From the NCBI GenBank assembly GCA_035270785.1, contig DATESN010000031.1, positions 1 through 64,000 of the forward strand: DNA of 64,000 nt, read 5' to 3'. A model generated the notes under the pieces. That model saw only the letters and a list, made by a program, of their open reading frames with translations. It was not told the DNA's origin and did not search any database. The stretch comes from DATESN01 sp035270785. Its GTDB lineage: Bacteria > Bacillota > Clostridia > Lachnospirales > Lachnospiraceae. Below are positions 25,995 to 34,983 of the stretch, piece after piece. The translations under genes and the position numbers were made by a program. The number at the start of each line of letters is the position of its first letter. The stretch's first letter is position 1.

Positions 25995-26806
25995 AATGAG
26001 GTACCCTCCCCGTTTTTATCAAAAATAGTAGTAAATATCATGCTAATAATAATAAATAGCATAAGAACAATAGAAAGTCCACTTCCTAAGTTCCAATTAC
26101 TAGCCTGGGTGAATTCTTGCTCTATTACATTTCCAATTAATAATATCTTACTGCCTCCTAGTAAGTTGCTAATAACAAAGGAAGTAAGTGCTGGTACAAA
26201 TACCATGGTGATTCCACTAATAACACCAGGAATACTTAAAGGAAAGATTATCTTAATTAATGTTTGAATACCATTGGCACCTAAATCATGAGCAGCATTT
26301 ACCACATTTTTATCAATTTTAATGAGTACATTATAAATTGGAAGAACCATAAAAGGTAGAAAGTTATAGACCATACCAAATACAATTGCATAGGGCGTGT
26401 TAATAACATTAATTTTAGGTAAATGTAAGTAAAAGAGAATATTATTGATAACTCCAGTTTTTTCTAACAAAGTCTGCCAGGCTAAGGTACGTAGTAAAAA
26501 GTTCATCCACATAGGAAGGATAAAGATCAAAACTATAAAACTATTTTGATTTACATTCATATTTGCAAGTATCATAGCAAGAGGGTAAGCTAAAATAAGG
26601 CAGATAATAGTACTGATAAAAGAAAGCAAAAGAGAGAGCCATAGTGCCTTCAAATGTTCGGGATTTGAAATTGCAGTAATATTTGACAAGGTAAAAGCTC
26701 CGGTTTTATCCGTTATTCCGTAAAAAAACACCATGCACAATGGAATAATAATAAAAGCGGAAGACCAAAGTAAATATGGAGAAACAAGACCTTTTTTACT
26801 CTTCAA
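25991..26806 (-). CDS. potB: spermidine/putrescine ABC transporter permease
   Basis: First membrane subunit, 271 residues with about six helices. The EAA-type loop is NAAHDLGANGIQTLIKIIFPLSIPG. The N-terminus is typical (YLLWSSAFIIIPLCMVFFYG). It overlaps potA by 11 nt and potC by 4 nt. Confidence 0.93.
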   Translation of the reverse strand: MKSKKGLVSPYLLWSSAFIIIPLCMVFFYGITDKTGAFTLSNITAISNPEHLKALWLSLLLSFISTIICLILAYPLAMILANMNVNQNSFIVLIFILPMWMNFLLRTLAWQTLLEKTGVINNILFYLHLPKINVINTPYAIVFGMVYNFLPFMVLPIYNVLIKIDKNVVNAAHDLGANGIQTLIKIIFPLSIPGVISGITMVFVPALTSFVISNLLGGSKILLIGNVIEQEFTQASNWNLGSGLSIVLMLFIIISMIFTTIFDKNGEGTSL

Positions 26807-27869
26807 CGGTGGTTGCCTCCTCGTCTTCAGATTTTGGTTTATTCATAATCTGTATATTAAATGGATCCACTTTGATACCAACCTTTGTTCCAACTGGAAA
26901 TAAGGAAGTAGAGTGTACTAGTAATTCAAAATCATTGGCTAGAACCGCCATTTCATAATGGACACCTTTAAAAATCAAGTGAGTAATTTCACCTTGAATG
27001 GTTCCATCTTCTGGTTTTACAAGTTCAATATCCTCTGGACGAATAACAACATCTACAGGTTTATTGTACCCAAAACCTTTATCAACGCATGGAAACTTTG
27101 CACCAAGAATTTGCACCAATTCATCTTGAATCATAATAGAATCAAGAATATTACTGTCTCCTATAAAATCAGCAACAAATGCATTTTCAGGCTCATTGTA
27201 AATGTCTTCAGGTTTACCAATTTGTTGAATATAACCTTGATTCATTACAACTATGGTATCAGACATAGTTAAAGCTTCCTCTTGATCGTGAGTAACGTAG
27301 ATAAAGGTAATGCCAAGTTCATTTTTCAAACGTATTAATTCATATTGCATATCTTGACGAAGTTTTAAATCAAGAGCACCAAGCGGTTCATCAAGTAAAA
27401 GAACTTTTGGTTCATTTACAATTGCTCTGGCAATAGCAATTCGTTGTTGTTGTCCTCCGCTTAATGATTCAGGGGATCGCTTTTCGAATCCATCTAAGTT
27501 AACAAGTTTTAAAGCATATTTAATTTTGTCATTAATATAAGCATTGCTTTTATTTTTAATTTTCAAACCAAAAGCAATATTTTCTGCAATATTCATATGA
27601 GTAAAAAGAGCATACTTTTGAAATACCGTATTTAATTTCCTTTTATTAGGGGGAAAATTGGTGATATCAATATTATTAAAGATTACTTTGCCCGTATCTG
27701 GCGTTTCAAAACCACCAATGATACGAAGTGTTGTTGTTTTGCCACATCCGCTTGGTCCAAGCAAAGTTAGAAATTCATTTTCCCTAATATAAAGATCCAT
27801 ATTATCTAATACTATATTATTGCCATATGTCTTTGTTATGTTTTGCAAGTCAATTAACTTATTACTCAT
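26796..27869 (-). CDS. potA: spermidine/putrescine ABC transporter ATP-binding protein
   Basis: ATPase that powers polyamine uptake, 357 residues. Walker A GPSGCGKTTTLR near residue 38; Q-loop TVFQKYALFTH; ABC signature LSGGQQQRIAIARA; Walker B LLLDEPLGALD; H-loop THDQEEAL. The C-terminal third is a TOBE-type regulatory domain (DVVIRPEDIELV). First transport gene after the XRE-cupin regulator, 29 nt away, with CGGAGGA before the ATG. Confidence 0.95.
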   Translation of the reverse strand: MSNKLIDLQNITKTYGNNIVLDNMDLYIRENEFLTLLGPSGCGKTTTLRIIGGFETPDTGKVIFNNIDITNFPPNKRKLNTVFQKYALFTHMNIAENIAFGLKIKNKSNAYINDKIKYALKLVNLDGFEKRSPESLSGGQQQRIAIARAIVNEPKVLLLDEPLGALDLKLRQDMQYELIRLKNELGITFIYVTHDQEEALTMSDTIVVMNQGYIQQIGKPEDIYNEPENAFVADFIGDSNILDSIMIQDELVQILGAKFPCVDKGFGYNKPVDVVIRPEDIELVKPEDGTIQGEITHLIFKGVHYEMAVLANDFELLVHSTSLFPVGTKVGIKVDPFNIQIMNKPKSEDEEATTVEE

Positions 27870-27898
27870 GATGATTCATTCCTCCGTATTAAAATAAT

Positions 27899-28438
27899 TT
27901 AAAAACTAGGTGGAGTACTTACCCAGATTAAGGAAGCTCCGTTCTTGTCTGTGCATTCAATATAATGAGTAGAAGAGGGGATAAAATAAAAAGATTCCCC
28001 TTTTTTAGCTTTATATGTTTTAGCACCAATATGAATTTTTATCATGCCCGATAATACAAATCCAAATTCTTCTCCTTCATGGGGGACATCAGGATAGGTA
28101 GATCCCCCAGCTTTTAAAGTTAATCGAATGGGCTCCATGATATTTTTTTGAGCATTTGGAATAATCCATTCAATCTGATTTTGTAAAGCATCATCTATCT
28201 TTATAAAATAATCCGCATTATGGAACACTATTTGTTCCTCCACCGAATCATTAAAAAAGTCTTTTAAATCAGTTCCCAAGCACTGTAGAATATCTACCAG
28301 GGTTGTAATGGAGGGAGAAGTCAAATCACGCTCTAGCTGGGAGATAAACCCCTTTGATAATTCAGCCCGATCCGCTAATTCTTCTTGGGTTAGCCCTTTT
28401 TGAACTCGAAGTTCCTTGATTTTAGATCCAATGTCCAT
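27899..28438 (-). CDS. XRE-family regulator with C-terminal cupin domain
   Basis: A 179-residue DNA-binding regulator. A helix-turn-helix of the XRE type occupies residues about 4-60 (IKELRVQKGLTQEELADRAE, SKGFISQLER), and a cupin beta-barrel occupies about 95-178 (GEEFGFVLSGMIKIHIG, the ligand-sensing fold). Same architecture as PuuR-type regulators. I place the start at MDIGSK (28438); an ATG at 28471 adds 11 residues without a ribosome site. As first gene of the pot operon it is likely the local, perhaps polyamine-responsive, controller. Confidence 0.88.
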   Translation of the reverse strand: MDIGSKIKELRVQKGLTQEELADRAELSKGFISQLERDLTSPSITTLVDILQCLGTDLKDFFNDSVEEQIVFHNADYFIKIDDALQNQIEWIIPNAQKNIMEPIRLTLKAGGSTYPDVPHEGEEFGFVLSGMIKIHIGAKTYKAKKGESFYFIPSSTHYIECTDKNGASLIWVSTPPSF

Positions 28439-28596
28439 AATAATTCCAATCCGTATGTTTGAAGCATACATTAAAATATATATGTGAAAGATTCCTTATA
28501 AATGAATGTTTTATAAACACAAAGTTTACCATGACTAAACAAGTGCTGATAATTATTATACGTATTCCTTGGAAAATGTCAACGAAAAAAGGAAAA

Positions 28597-28632
28597 ATAT
28601 ATTAACAAATACAATATGTTATGTTAATATAT
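28597..28632. promoter_or_regulatory. inverted repeat overlapping a promoter
   Basis: ATATATTAACA (28597-28607) and its exact complement TGTTAATATAT (28622-28632) are separated by 14 bp. A plausible promoter for the lactonase gene lies in it (TTAACA 28602-28607, TAATAT 28625-28630, 17 bp apart), so each arm covers one promoter box: an operator-like layout. The rest of 28439-28660 contains no gene. Confidence 0.5.
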
Positions 28633-28660
28633 GATAAGCAGATGAAAGCGAGGATTATAG

Positions 28661-29725
28661 ATGGAAAAAGAAAAATATATAGCATATGTTTCCACTTATA
28701 CAATGAATGACAACCATGGCATAAAAATATATGATGTAGATTTAGAAAAAGGACGTTTTACTGAAAAAGATCAGGTGGAAATAAAGAACTCTTCCTATGT
28801 AACAATTACCCATAATCAAAAATTTTTGTATTCCATAACAGATTTTGGTGTTGAATCATATGAAGTTTTGGTTCATGGGGGATTAAGAGTCATTAATTTT
28901 GCTTCTATAAATGGAATGAGGGGATGTTATTTATCCACTGATTATGAAGATAAATTTTTATTTGTGGCAGGATATCATGATGGAAAAATTACAGTTCTTA
29001 GATTAAATGCAGATGGATCTATCGGTGAAATAGTGGATGAACTATATCACAAGGGTTTGGGAAGTATTGCGGAGAGAAATTTCAGACCACATATTAATTG
29101 TGTTAAAATGACCCGAGATAATAAATATTTATGTGCAGCTGATTTGGGTATGGATCATGTGAATGTATATCAATTTAATTCATTAAATGGTAAATTAAAG
29201 TTAGTTGATGTAATACGTAGTGAAGTGGAATCAGCACCACGTCATTTAAAGTTTTCAAAGAATGGCAAATTTTTATATATTGTTCATGAATTAAAAAATT
29301 ACATTGATGTATATTCCTACAAAGAAATAAATGGAAATCCGGAATTTGAAAAGATTCAAAACATATCAACTACAAACGAATATCATGCAAGTGGTACAGC
29401 GGCGAGTGCTTTAAATTTCTCGGCTGACTTCAAGTATTTGTGTAGTTCAAATGCTGGAGATAATAGTGTGGTAATCTATAACATTTCACATGAGACGGGA
29501 GAGCTTTCAAAGATTTTATGTTTGCCTGTTAGTGGTGAATATCCAAAGGATGTATTAATGTTTCCTGACAATAAGCATTTAGTATCTTTAAACCATGAAT
29601 CTAATTCAATGACTTTCTTTCGCCTGGATTTAGAAAAGGGGATCATTGTTATGAATGGAAAAGGAATCAAAGTGGATAAACCAAACTGTATTATTATTCA
29701 TAAATTAACAAACGAACAAAATTAA
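28661..29725 (+). CDS. lactonase family protein (6-phosphogluconolactonase type, beta-propeller)
   Basis: A 354-residue seven-bladed propeller of the Pgl/YbhE lactonase family. Motifs: HINCVKMTRDNKYLCAADLGMDHVNVYQF, SAPRHLKFSKNGKFLYIVHELKN, and GEYPKDVLMFPDNKHLVSLNHESN. Characterised members hydrolyse 6-phosphogluconolactone; many clostridial members are of untested substrate. Ribosome site GCGAGGA. Divergent from the pot operon and followed by a bidirectional terminator. Confidence 0.9.
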   Translation: MEKEKYIAYVSTYTMNDNHGIKIYDVDLEKGRFTEKDQVEIKNSSYVTITHNQKFLYSITDFGVESYEVLVHGGLRVINFASINGMRGCYLSTDYEDKFLFVAGYHDGKITVLRLNADGSIGEIVDELYHKGLGSIAERNFRPHINCVKMTRDNKYLCAADLGMDHVNVYQFNSLNGKLKLVDVIRSEVESAPRHLKFSKNGKFLYIVHELKNYIDVYSYKEINGNPEFEKIQNISTTNEYHASGTAASALNFSADFKYLCSSNAGDNSVVIYNISHETGELSKILCLPVSGEYPKDVLMFPDNKHLVSLNHESNSMTFFRLDLEKGIIVMNGKGIKVDKPNCIIIHKLTNEQN

Positions 29726-29756
29726 AAAAAGTTTATTAATCAAGATTATATCCTAA

Positions 29757-29826
29757 AAAAGACAACAAAAATGGCCCAAGGTTCACGTTTTACTTAACGA
29801 ATCTTGGACCATTTTTGTTGTCTTTT
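29757..29826. terminator. bidirectional terminator between lactonase gene and aroC
   Basis: A long imperfect stem whose outer 18 bp (AAAAGACAACAAAAATGG with CCATTTTTGTTGTCTTTT) is perfect, with T-runs on both strands. It serves the convergent lactonase and aroC genes. Confidence 0.92.
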
Positions 29827-29835
29827 AAATACATT

Positions 29836-30933
29836 TTATAAATAAATTTTCTTAAGGTTTTCGAGTTTAGATGTCATATTAGTAAGAAGCAGATCGGCAA
29901 TGGTTAATGCAACCATGGATTCAACAACAACTACAGCCCGTGGAACGATAATGGGATCATGCCTGCCTTTAATTTGAACTTTTATTTCTTCTAGATTTTG
30001 GTTTACAGTTTCTTGTTCTTGAAAAATAGAAGGAGTTGGTTTTATATAGGCACGAAGAATAATGTTGGAACCATCACTGATACCACCTAAGATTCCACCA
30101 GAGTGATTTGTTTTCTTATTAATACATCCATTTTCAATACAAAACATATCATTGTTTGTAGAACCATTACGTTCCGAAACTTGAAATCCATCGCCAATCT
30201 CAATTGCTTTTACAGCACCAATGGACATAATTGCCTTAGAAAGACAAGCATCCAGTTTATCAAAAACAGGTTCACCAATTCCAGTGGGAATATTTGTAAT
30301 AACACATTCTATAACGCCCCCAGCTGAATCGAGATTTTTAATACATTGTTCAAGATATAATTCTGCTTGGTTATTTGCTTCTTGGTCTGGCATAGAAGTA
30401 GGGGTAGTAAGAATTGCCTGTTTTGAAAAGTGATTCATATCTATGGAAATAGGGCCTATGGATTTGGTATAAGCACAGATGTCGATTCCTAATTCATGTA
30501 ACAACTTCATAGCTACAGCACCAGCTGCGACCCGTCCTATTGTTTCACGACCAGAGGAACGACCACCACCACGATAATCACGAAAACCATATTTTTCATC
30601 AAATGTATAATCGGCATGACCCGGACGATAAAAAGTGGCAATTTCACTATAATCATGGGATCTTTGGGAAGTATTTGGAACCATTAATGAAATAGGTGTT
30701 CCTGTAGTTTTACCTTGAAAGACGCCAGATAAGATTTCCACTAAATCATCTTCTTGTCGTGGTGTGGCATATTTTGTGCCACCGGGTTTTCTTCTATTTA
30801 AGTAAATTTGAATATCTTCTTCCGATAGTTCAATACCTGCAGGCACACCATCTAGAACGACTCCAAGTGCTTTGCCGTGAGATTCGCCCCAAGTAGTGCA
30901 AGTTAGTATATTTCCAAACGTAGAACCAGCCAT
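29836..30933 (-). CDS. aroC: chorismate synthase
   Basis: Final shikimate-pathway enzyme: EPSP to chorismate with reduced FMN. Signature segments GESHGKALGVVLDGVPAG, RPGHADYTFDEKYGFRDY and GGGRSSGRETIGRVAAGA lie near the N-terminus; SDGSNIILRA and GRHDPIIVPRAV lie later. 365 residues, normal length. Monocistronic, convergent with the lactonase gene. Confidence 0.97.
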   Translation of the reverse strand: MAGSTFGNILTCTTWGESHGKALGVVLDGVPAGIELSEEDIQIYLNRRKPGGTKYATPRQEDDLVEILSGVFQGKTTGTPISLMVPNTSQRSHDYSEIATFYRPGHADYTFDEKYGFRDYRGGGRSSGRETIGRVAAGAVAMKLLHELGIDICAYTKSIGPISIDMNHFSKQAILTTPTSMPDQEANNQAELYLEQCIKNLDSAGGVIECVITNIPTGIGEPVFDKLDACLSKAIMSIGAVKAIEIGDGFQVSERNGSTNNDMFCIENGCINKKTNHSGGILGGISDGSNIILRAYIKPTPSIFQEQETVNQNLEEIKVQIKGRHDPIIVPRAVVVVESMVALTIADLLLTNMTSKLENLKKIYL

Positions 30934-31143
30934 AATTGTAAACGCCCTTTCTTATATAAATACTTATTCAGTGTTAATTATATAGGAATCATGTTTTGGT
31001 AGCAAGTTTTTTAGGTTATATTTGTAAAAAACAATAAAAAACAGTGTACAATTCAAGTAATTATGTTAATATAAATGTAGTATGTAGTATACAAAAGAAG
31101 AAGCAATACAATAGTTAGTGATTTCATAAAGGAACCCCTTGTG

Positions 31144-32193
31144 ATGAAAAAAACGTGGAAAGAAAAAACTGTGTCTAAATTATTTGCACAGAGTAAAAAA
31201 CATAAAATTTTGAAAGCACCTATGATTGTTATAATTACAATTATTGTATGTGTTTGTAAGAGTATAAATTTTTTAAATATGAATATAAAAAGAATGATTA
31301 GTATTTCTTTTGCTATATTATGCTTTGCTGTTAGTAGCAGTTTTTGCGCCCCAGTACTATTAGATAATTCCCTATGTGAAAATGCTCCGGAATTTCTTAC
31401 GCCCGAAGATGTTGCATTAGCAGATGGGGTATTAGAGAAGGATATCATAATTGATGATAACGATGTTATTGATGGTTATGAAGATTCTGATTTATATAAT
31501 TCACAAGATATTGATACCTACACAATTGATGAAATCTTGGATGAAAACAAGGAATTAATAAAAGATAATGAAAAGAGCGATAATCTTGACGTACAAAGTT
31601 TTGAAGATTACCAATTTGATAGTGAAGATTGGCGGTACGTTTTAATAAACAAACAACATCCAGTTCCAGAGGATTACACTTTTACGTTAGGAACTATTAA
31701 AGGAAGCATGAAATGTGATGCCCGTATTTTAGATGAGTTACTTGGTATGTTACAGGGAGCAAGAGAAGACGGAGTTAATCTTATCATTTGTTCTCCGTAT
31801 AGAGATTTTCATAGACAACAAGTATTATTTGATAGAAAAATTAATGCCTATTTGAAAATGGGATATACCTATTTAGATGCATTCAAAAGTTCTTCACAAT
31901 CTGTTACAGTTCCAGGTGCCAGTGAACACCAAATTGGTTTAGCGTTTGATTTTGTTTGTGATACTTATAATATATTAAATGATGGATTTGGAGAAACAAG
32001 TGCTGGTAAATGGCTTTCGAAACATAGTTATGAGTATGGATTTATACTACGTTACCCCTCAGGGAAAGAGTCTATAACGGGAATAGGGTATGAACCTTGG
32101 CATTTTCGTTATGTAGGGAAAGAAGCAGCTACCGTTATGAAAGAAAACGAATTGACATTAGAAGAATTTGTTGATACTTATTTAAAGAATTAA
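31144..32193 (+). CDS. D-alanyl-D-alanine carboxypeptidase, VanY/LdcB type (M15B)
   Basis: Zinc peptidase that trims peptidoglycan stem peptides outside the membrane. The M15 zinc and catalytic motifs are present: SPYRDFHRQQ, SEHQIGLAFDF (SxHxxGxAxD) and EPWHFRYVG (ExxWH). A signal-like stretch begins at MNIKRMISISFAILCFAVSS (about residue 46), and an earlier hydrophobic stretch (MIVIITIIVCVC) precedes it, so the true start may be at 31279. GTG 31141 is also possible. An acidic linker of about 80 residues precedes the enzyme domain. Confidence 0.87.
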   Translation: MKKTWKEKTVSKLFAQSKKHKILKAPMIVIITIIVCVCKSINFLNMNIKRMISISFAILCFAVSSSFCAPVLLDNSLCENAPEFLTPEDVALADGVLEKDIIIDDNDVIDGYEDSDLYNSQDIDTYTIDEILDENKELIKDNEKSDNLDVQSFEDYQFDSEDWRYVLINKQHPVPEDYTFTLGTIKGSMKCDARILDELLGMLQGAREDGVNLIICSPYRDFHRQQVLFDRKINAYLKMGYTYLDAFKSSSQSVTVPGASEHQIGLAFDFVCDTYNILNDGFGETSAGKWLSKHSYEYGFILRYPSGKESITGIGYEPWHFRYVGKEAATVMKENELTLEEFVDTYLKN

Positions 32194-32225
32194 AACAAAA
32201 AATTAGAATAAGGAATTAGTTAATT

Positions 32226-33356
32226 ATGTATAAATTGTTAAAAACGGATGGAAATGCAAAGCGGGGAGAATTAACCACAGTACATGGAACAATTCAAACA
32301 CCTGTATTTATGAATGTTGGAACAGTTGCGGCAATTAAAGGCGCTGTTTCAACAGAAGATTTGGTACAAATCAAGACGCAGGTACAATTATCAAACACCT
32401 ATCATCTACATGTACGTCCTGGTGATCATATTATTAAACAGTTAGGTGGACTTCACAAGTTTATGGTATGGGATAAACCAATCTTAACGGATTCTGGTGG
32501 ATTTCAAGTTTTTTCATTAGCAGGATTACGTAAGATAAAAGAGGAAGGTGTATATTTTTCTTCTCATATTGATGGGCGCAAAATATTTATGGGACCAGAG
32601 GAAAGCATGCAAATTCAGTCAAATTTGGCATCAACGATAGCAATGGCATTTGATGAATGTCCATCTAGTAAGCTAGATAGGGCCTATCTTCAGGATTCTG
32701 TTGACAGAACAACAAGATGGTTGCAACGTTGTAAAGATGAAATGAAGCGACTAAACAGTCTAGAAGAAACCATTAATAAAAAACAAATGCTGTTTGGAAT
32801 TAACCAAGGTGCTATATTTAAAGATATCCGTATTGAACACGCGAAGAAAATATCAGAATTTGATTTGGATGGATATGCTATTGGTGGTCTGGCAGTTGGG
32901 GAAAGTCATGAAGAAATGTATCATGTAATAGAAGAAACTGTTCCTTATTTGCCAAAAGATAAACCAACCTATTTAATGGGAGTTGGAACACCTGCAAATA
33001 TTTTAGAGGCAGTAGAACGTGGAGTGGATTTTTTTGACTGTGTATATCCTTCACGCAATGGTAGACATGGACATTTGTACACAAATCAAGGTAAAATCAA
33101 TCTATTTAATGCCAAATTCGAATTGGATTCTAGGCCAATCGAAGAAGGTTGTCAGTGCCCAACCTGTACAAGATATTCAAGGGCATATATCAGACATTTA
33201 CTAAAAGCGAAAGAAATGTTAGGAATGCGTTTATGCGTACTTCATAATTTATATTTTTATAATACGATGATGGAAGAAATAAGAAATGCACTTGATGCAG
33301 GTGATTTTACTTCCTATAAAAAACAAAAAATACAAGGAATGACAGAAAACACTTGA
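32226..33356 (+). CDS. tgt: queuine tRNA-ribosyltransferase
   Basis: Exchanges guanine 34 for a queuosine precursor in tRNAs with GUN anticodons. The nucleophile region is DCVYPSRNGRHG (Asp near 266), substrate loops are TDSGGFQVFSL and GGLAVGES, and the C-terminal zinc site is CQCPTC...H. 376 residues, normal length. 32 nt after the carboxypeptidase gene; yajC follows, the common tgt-yajC pairing. Confidence 0.97.
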   Translation: MYKLLKTDGNAKRGELTTVHGTIQTPVFMNVGTVAAIKGAVSTEDLVQIKTQVQLSNTYHLHVRPGDHIIKQLGGLHKFMVWDKPILTDSGGFQVFSLAGLRKIKEEGVYFSSHIDGRKIFMGPEESMQIQSNLASTIAMAFDECPSSKLDRAYLQDSVDRTTRWLQRCKDEMKRLNSLEETINKKQMLFGINQGAIFKDIRIEHAKKISEFDLDGYAIGGLAVGESHEEMYHVIEETVPYLPKDKPTYLMGVGTPANILEAVERGVDFFDCVYPSRNGRHGHLYTNQGKINLFNAKFELDSRPIEEGCQCPTCTRYSRAYIRHLLKAKEMLGMRLCVLHNLYFYNTMMEEIRNALDAGDFTSYKKQKIQGMTENT

Positions 33357-33441
33357 TGAAATATGGTTTTTTGTGTATTATATTTTGTAGACTGATGATT
33401 CATTAGATCTATAGGTAGTACAATTTTAAGGAGGTTCAATA

Positions 33442-33759
33442 ATGGGAATTTTATTAAGCACAGCTACAGGTACAGCTCCTGGTGGATTAGGATATGGGAT
33501 GATTGTTTATTTGGTAGTTATCGTAGCATTTTTCTACTTTGTTTTAATTAGACCACAAAAAAAAGCACAGAAAAAAGTAGCTTCTATGCTTTCAACAGTA
33601 GGTATTGGTGATAGCATATTAACAAATAGTGGGTTTTACGGAACTGTGATAGATATTACAGATGATACCGTAATTGTTGAATTCGGCAATAACAAAAACT
33701 GCCGTATTCCTATGCAAAAGTCTGCTATTGCGCAAGTTGAAAAACCAGACGCTGAATAA
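33442..33759 (+). CDS. yajC: preprotein translocase subunit YajC
   Basis: Small Sec accessory protein, 105 residues. One membrane helix (IVYLVVIVAFFYFVLIRPQ) is followed by the conserved RPQKKAQKK and a small beta domain (VGIGDSILTNSGFYGTVIDI). AAGGAGG precedes the ATG. It follows tgt, as in many bacteria. Confidence 0.96.
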   Translation: MGILLSTATGTAPGGLGYGMIVYLVVIVAFFYFVLIRPQKKAQKKVASMLSTVGIGDSILTNSGFYGTVIDITDDTVIVEFGNNKNCRIPMQKSAIAQVEKPDAE

Positions 33760-33788
33760 CAACAAAATTTACATGAATGTAGGAAAAC

Positions 33789-33818
33789 GAGGCGTAAACT
33801 ATTTTGCGCCTTATTTTT
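33789..33818 (+). terminator. terminator after yajC
   Basis: AGGCGTAAA pairs with TTTTGCGCCT (one G-T wobble, 4-nt loop) and a T-rich tract follows. Confidence 0.7.
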
Positions 33819-33865
33819 ATAGAAAAATACAAAATAAATAAAAAATAGATAGGAGCTAATTTAAT

Positions 33866-34948
33866 ATGAACTTAAAAATAACATGTATTCCAGGAGATGG
33901 AATAGGACCAGAAATTGTAGCACAAGCAAAAAAAGTTTTAGATGTCATTGCAACCAAATACAAACACGAAATCACATATACAAATGTATTAATGGGTGGA
34001 GCTTCCATTGATGCTTATGGAGTTCCTCTTACGTCTGATGCGATTGCCAGCGCAAAAGCATCAGACGCCGTTTTAATGGGTTCTATTGGTGGCGATACTT
34101 CCACATCACCTTGGTACCAATTAGCACCTAATTTAAGACCTGAGGCTGGACTTCTAGCTCTTAGAAAAGCACTTAATCTATTTGCCAATCTTAGACCAGC
34201 CATACTTTATGACGAACTTTCGGATGCATGTCCATTAAGAAAAGAAATTAGTAGTGCTGGGTTTGACATGATGATTATGCGAGAACTTACGGGAGGATTG
34301 TATTTTGGGGAAAGAAAAACAACAATAGAAAACGGCGTTAGAAAAGCGATAGATACATTGTCTTATGACGAAAATGAAATTAGACGTATTGCTATTAAAG
34401 CATTTGATATTGCTATGAAACGCAATAAGAAAGTAACAAGTGTTGATAAAGCCAATGTACTGGATTCATCTAGACTTTGGCGTGAAGTTGTAAATGAAGT
34501 GGCAAAGGATTATAAAGAGGTAAACTTAGAACATATGTTAGTAGATAATTGTGCAATGCAGCTTGTAAAAGATCCAGCGCAATTTGATGTGATTCTTACT
34601 GAAAATATGTTTGGTGATATCTTATCGGATGAAGCAAGTATGGTAACAGGTTCCATCGGAATGTTAGCATCTGCAAGTTTAAATAATACAAAATTCGGAC
34701 TGTATGAACCAAGTCATGGATCTGCTCCTGATATTGCAGGAAAAGATATGGCTAATCCAATCGCTACCGTTCTTTCAGCAGCTATGATGCTACGATATTC
34801 TTTTGATTTAGATAAAGAAGCGGATGCAATTGAAAAGGCAGTAAAACAAGTATTAATGGATGGTTATCGAACGGGGGATATTATGTCCGTTGGAAAAAGT
34901 AAAGTAGGATGTATACAAATGGGAGATTTGTTAGCAGAAAGAATCTAG
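33866..34948 (+). CDS. leuB: 3-isopropylmalate dehydrogenase
   Basis: NAD-dependent oxidation and decarboxylation of 3-isopropylmalate in leucine synthesis. The metal/substrate motif NMFGDILSDEAS and the NAD-site segment EPSHGSAPDIAGK are seen. 360 residues. First of a leuB-ilvD-ilvB branched-chain run (gaps 35 and 14 nt). The other leu genes are not in the window. No T-box or attenuator-like leader is visible in the short upstream gap. Confidence 0.97.
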   Translation: MNLKITCIPGDGIGPEIVAQAKKVLDVIATKYKHEITYTNVLMGGASIDAYGVPLTSDAIASAKASDAVLMGSIGGDTSTSPWYQLAPNLRPEAGLLALRKALNLFANLRPAILYDELSDACPLRKEISSAGFDMMIMRELTGGLYFGERKTTIENGVRKAIDTLSYDENEIRRIAIKAFDIAMKRNKKVTSVDKANVLDSSRLWREVVNEVAKDYKEVNLEHMLVDNCAMQLVKDPAQFDVILTENMFGDILSDEASMVTGSIGMLASASLNNTKFGLYEPSHGSAPDIAGKDMANPIATVLSAAMMLRYSFDLDKEADAIEKAVKQVLMDGYRTGDIMSVGKSKVGCIQMGDLLAERI

Positions 34949-34983
34949 GCTTATAAAAAAACAACTAAAAAGGAGATAGTAAT

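Noticed and set aside
31053..31448. Minus-strand frame over the carboxypeptidase N-terminus
   Set aside because: Hydrophobic composition reflects the complement of the signal region; no ribosome site and it overlaps a real gene.
33760..33865. T-box or leader-peptide attenuator before leuB
   Set aside because: Only about 100 bp is available, and it is explained by the yajC terminator and a ribosome site.
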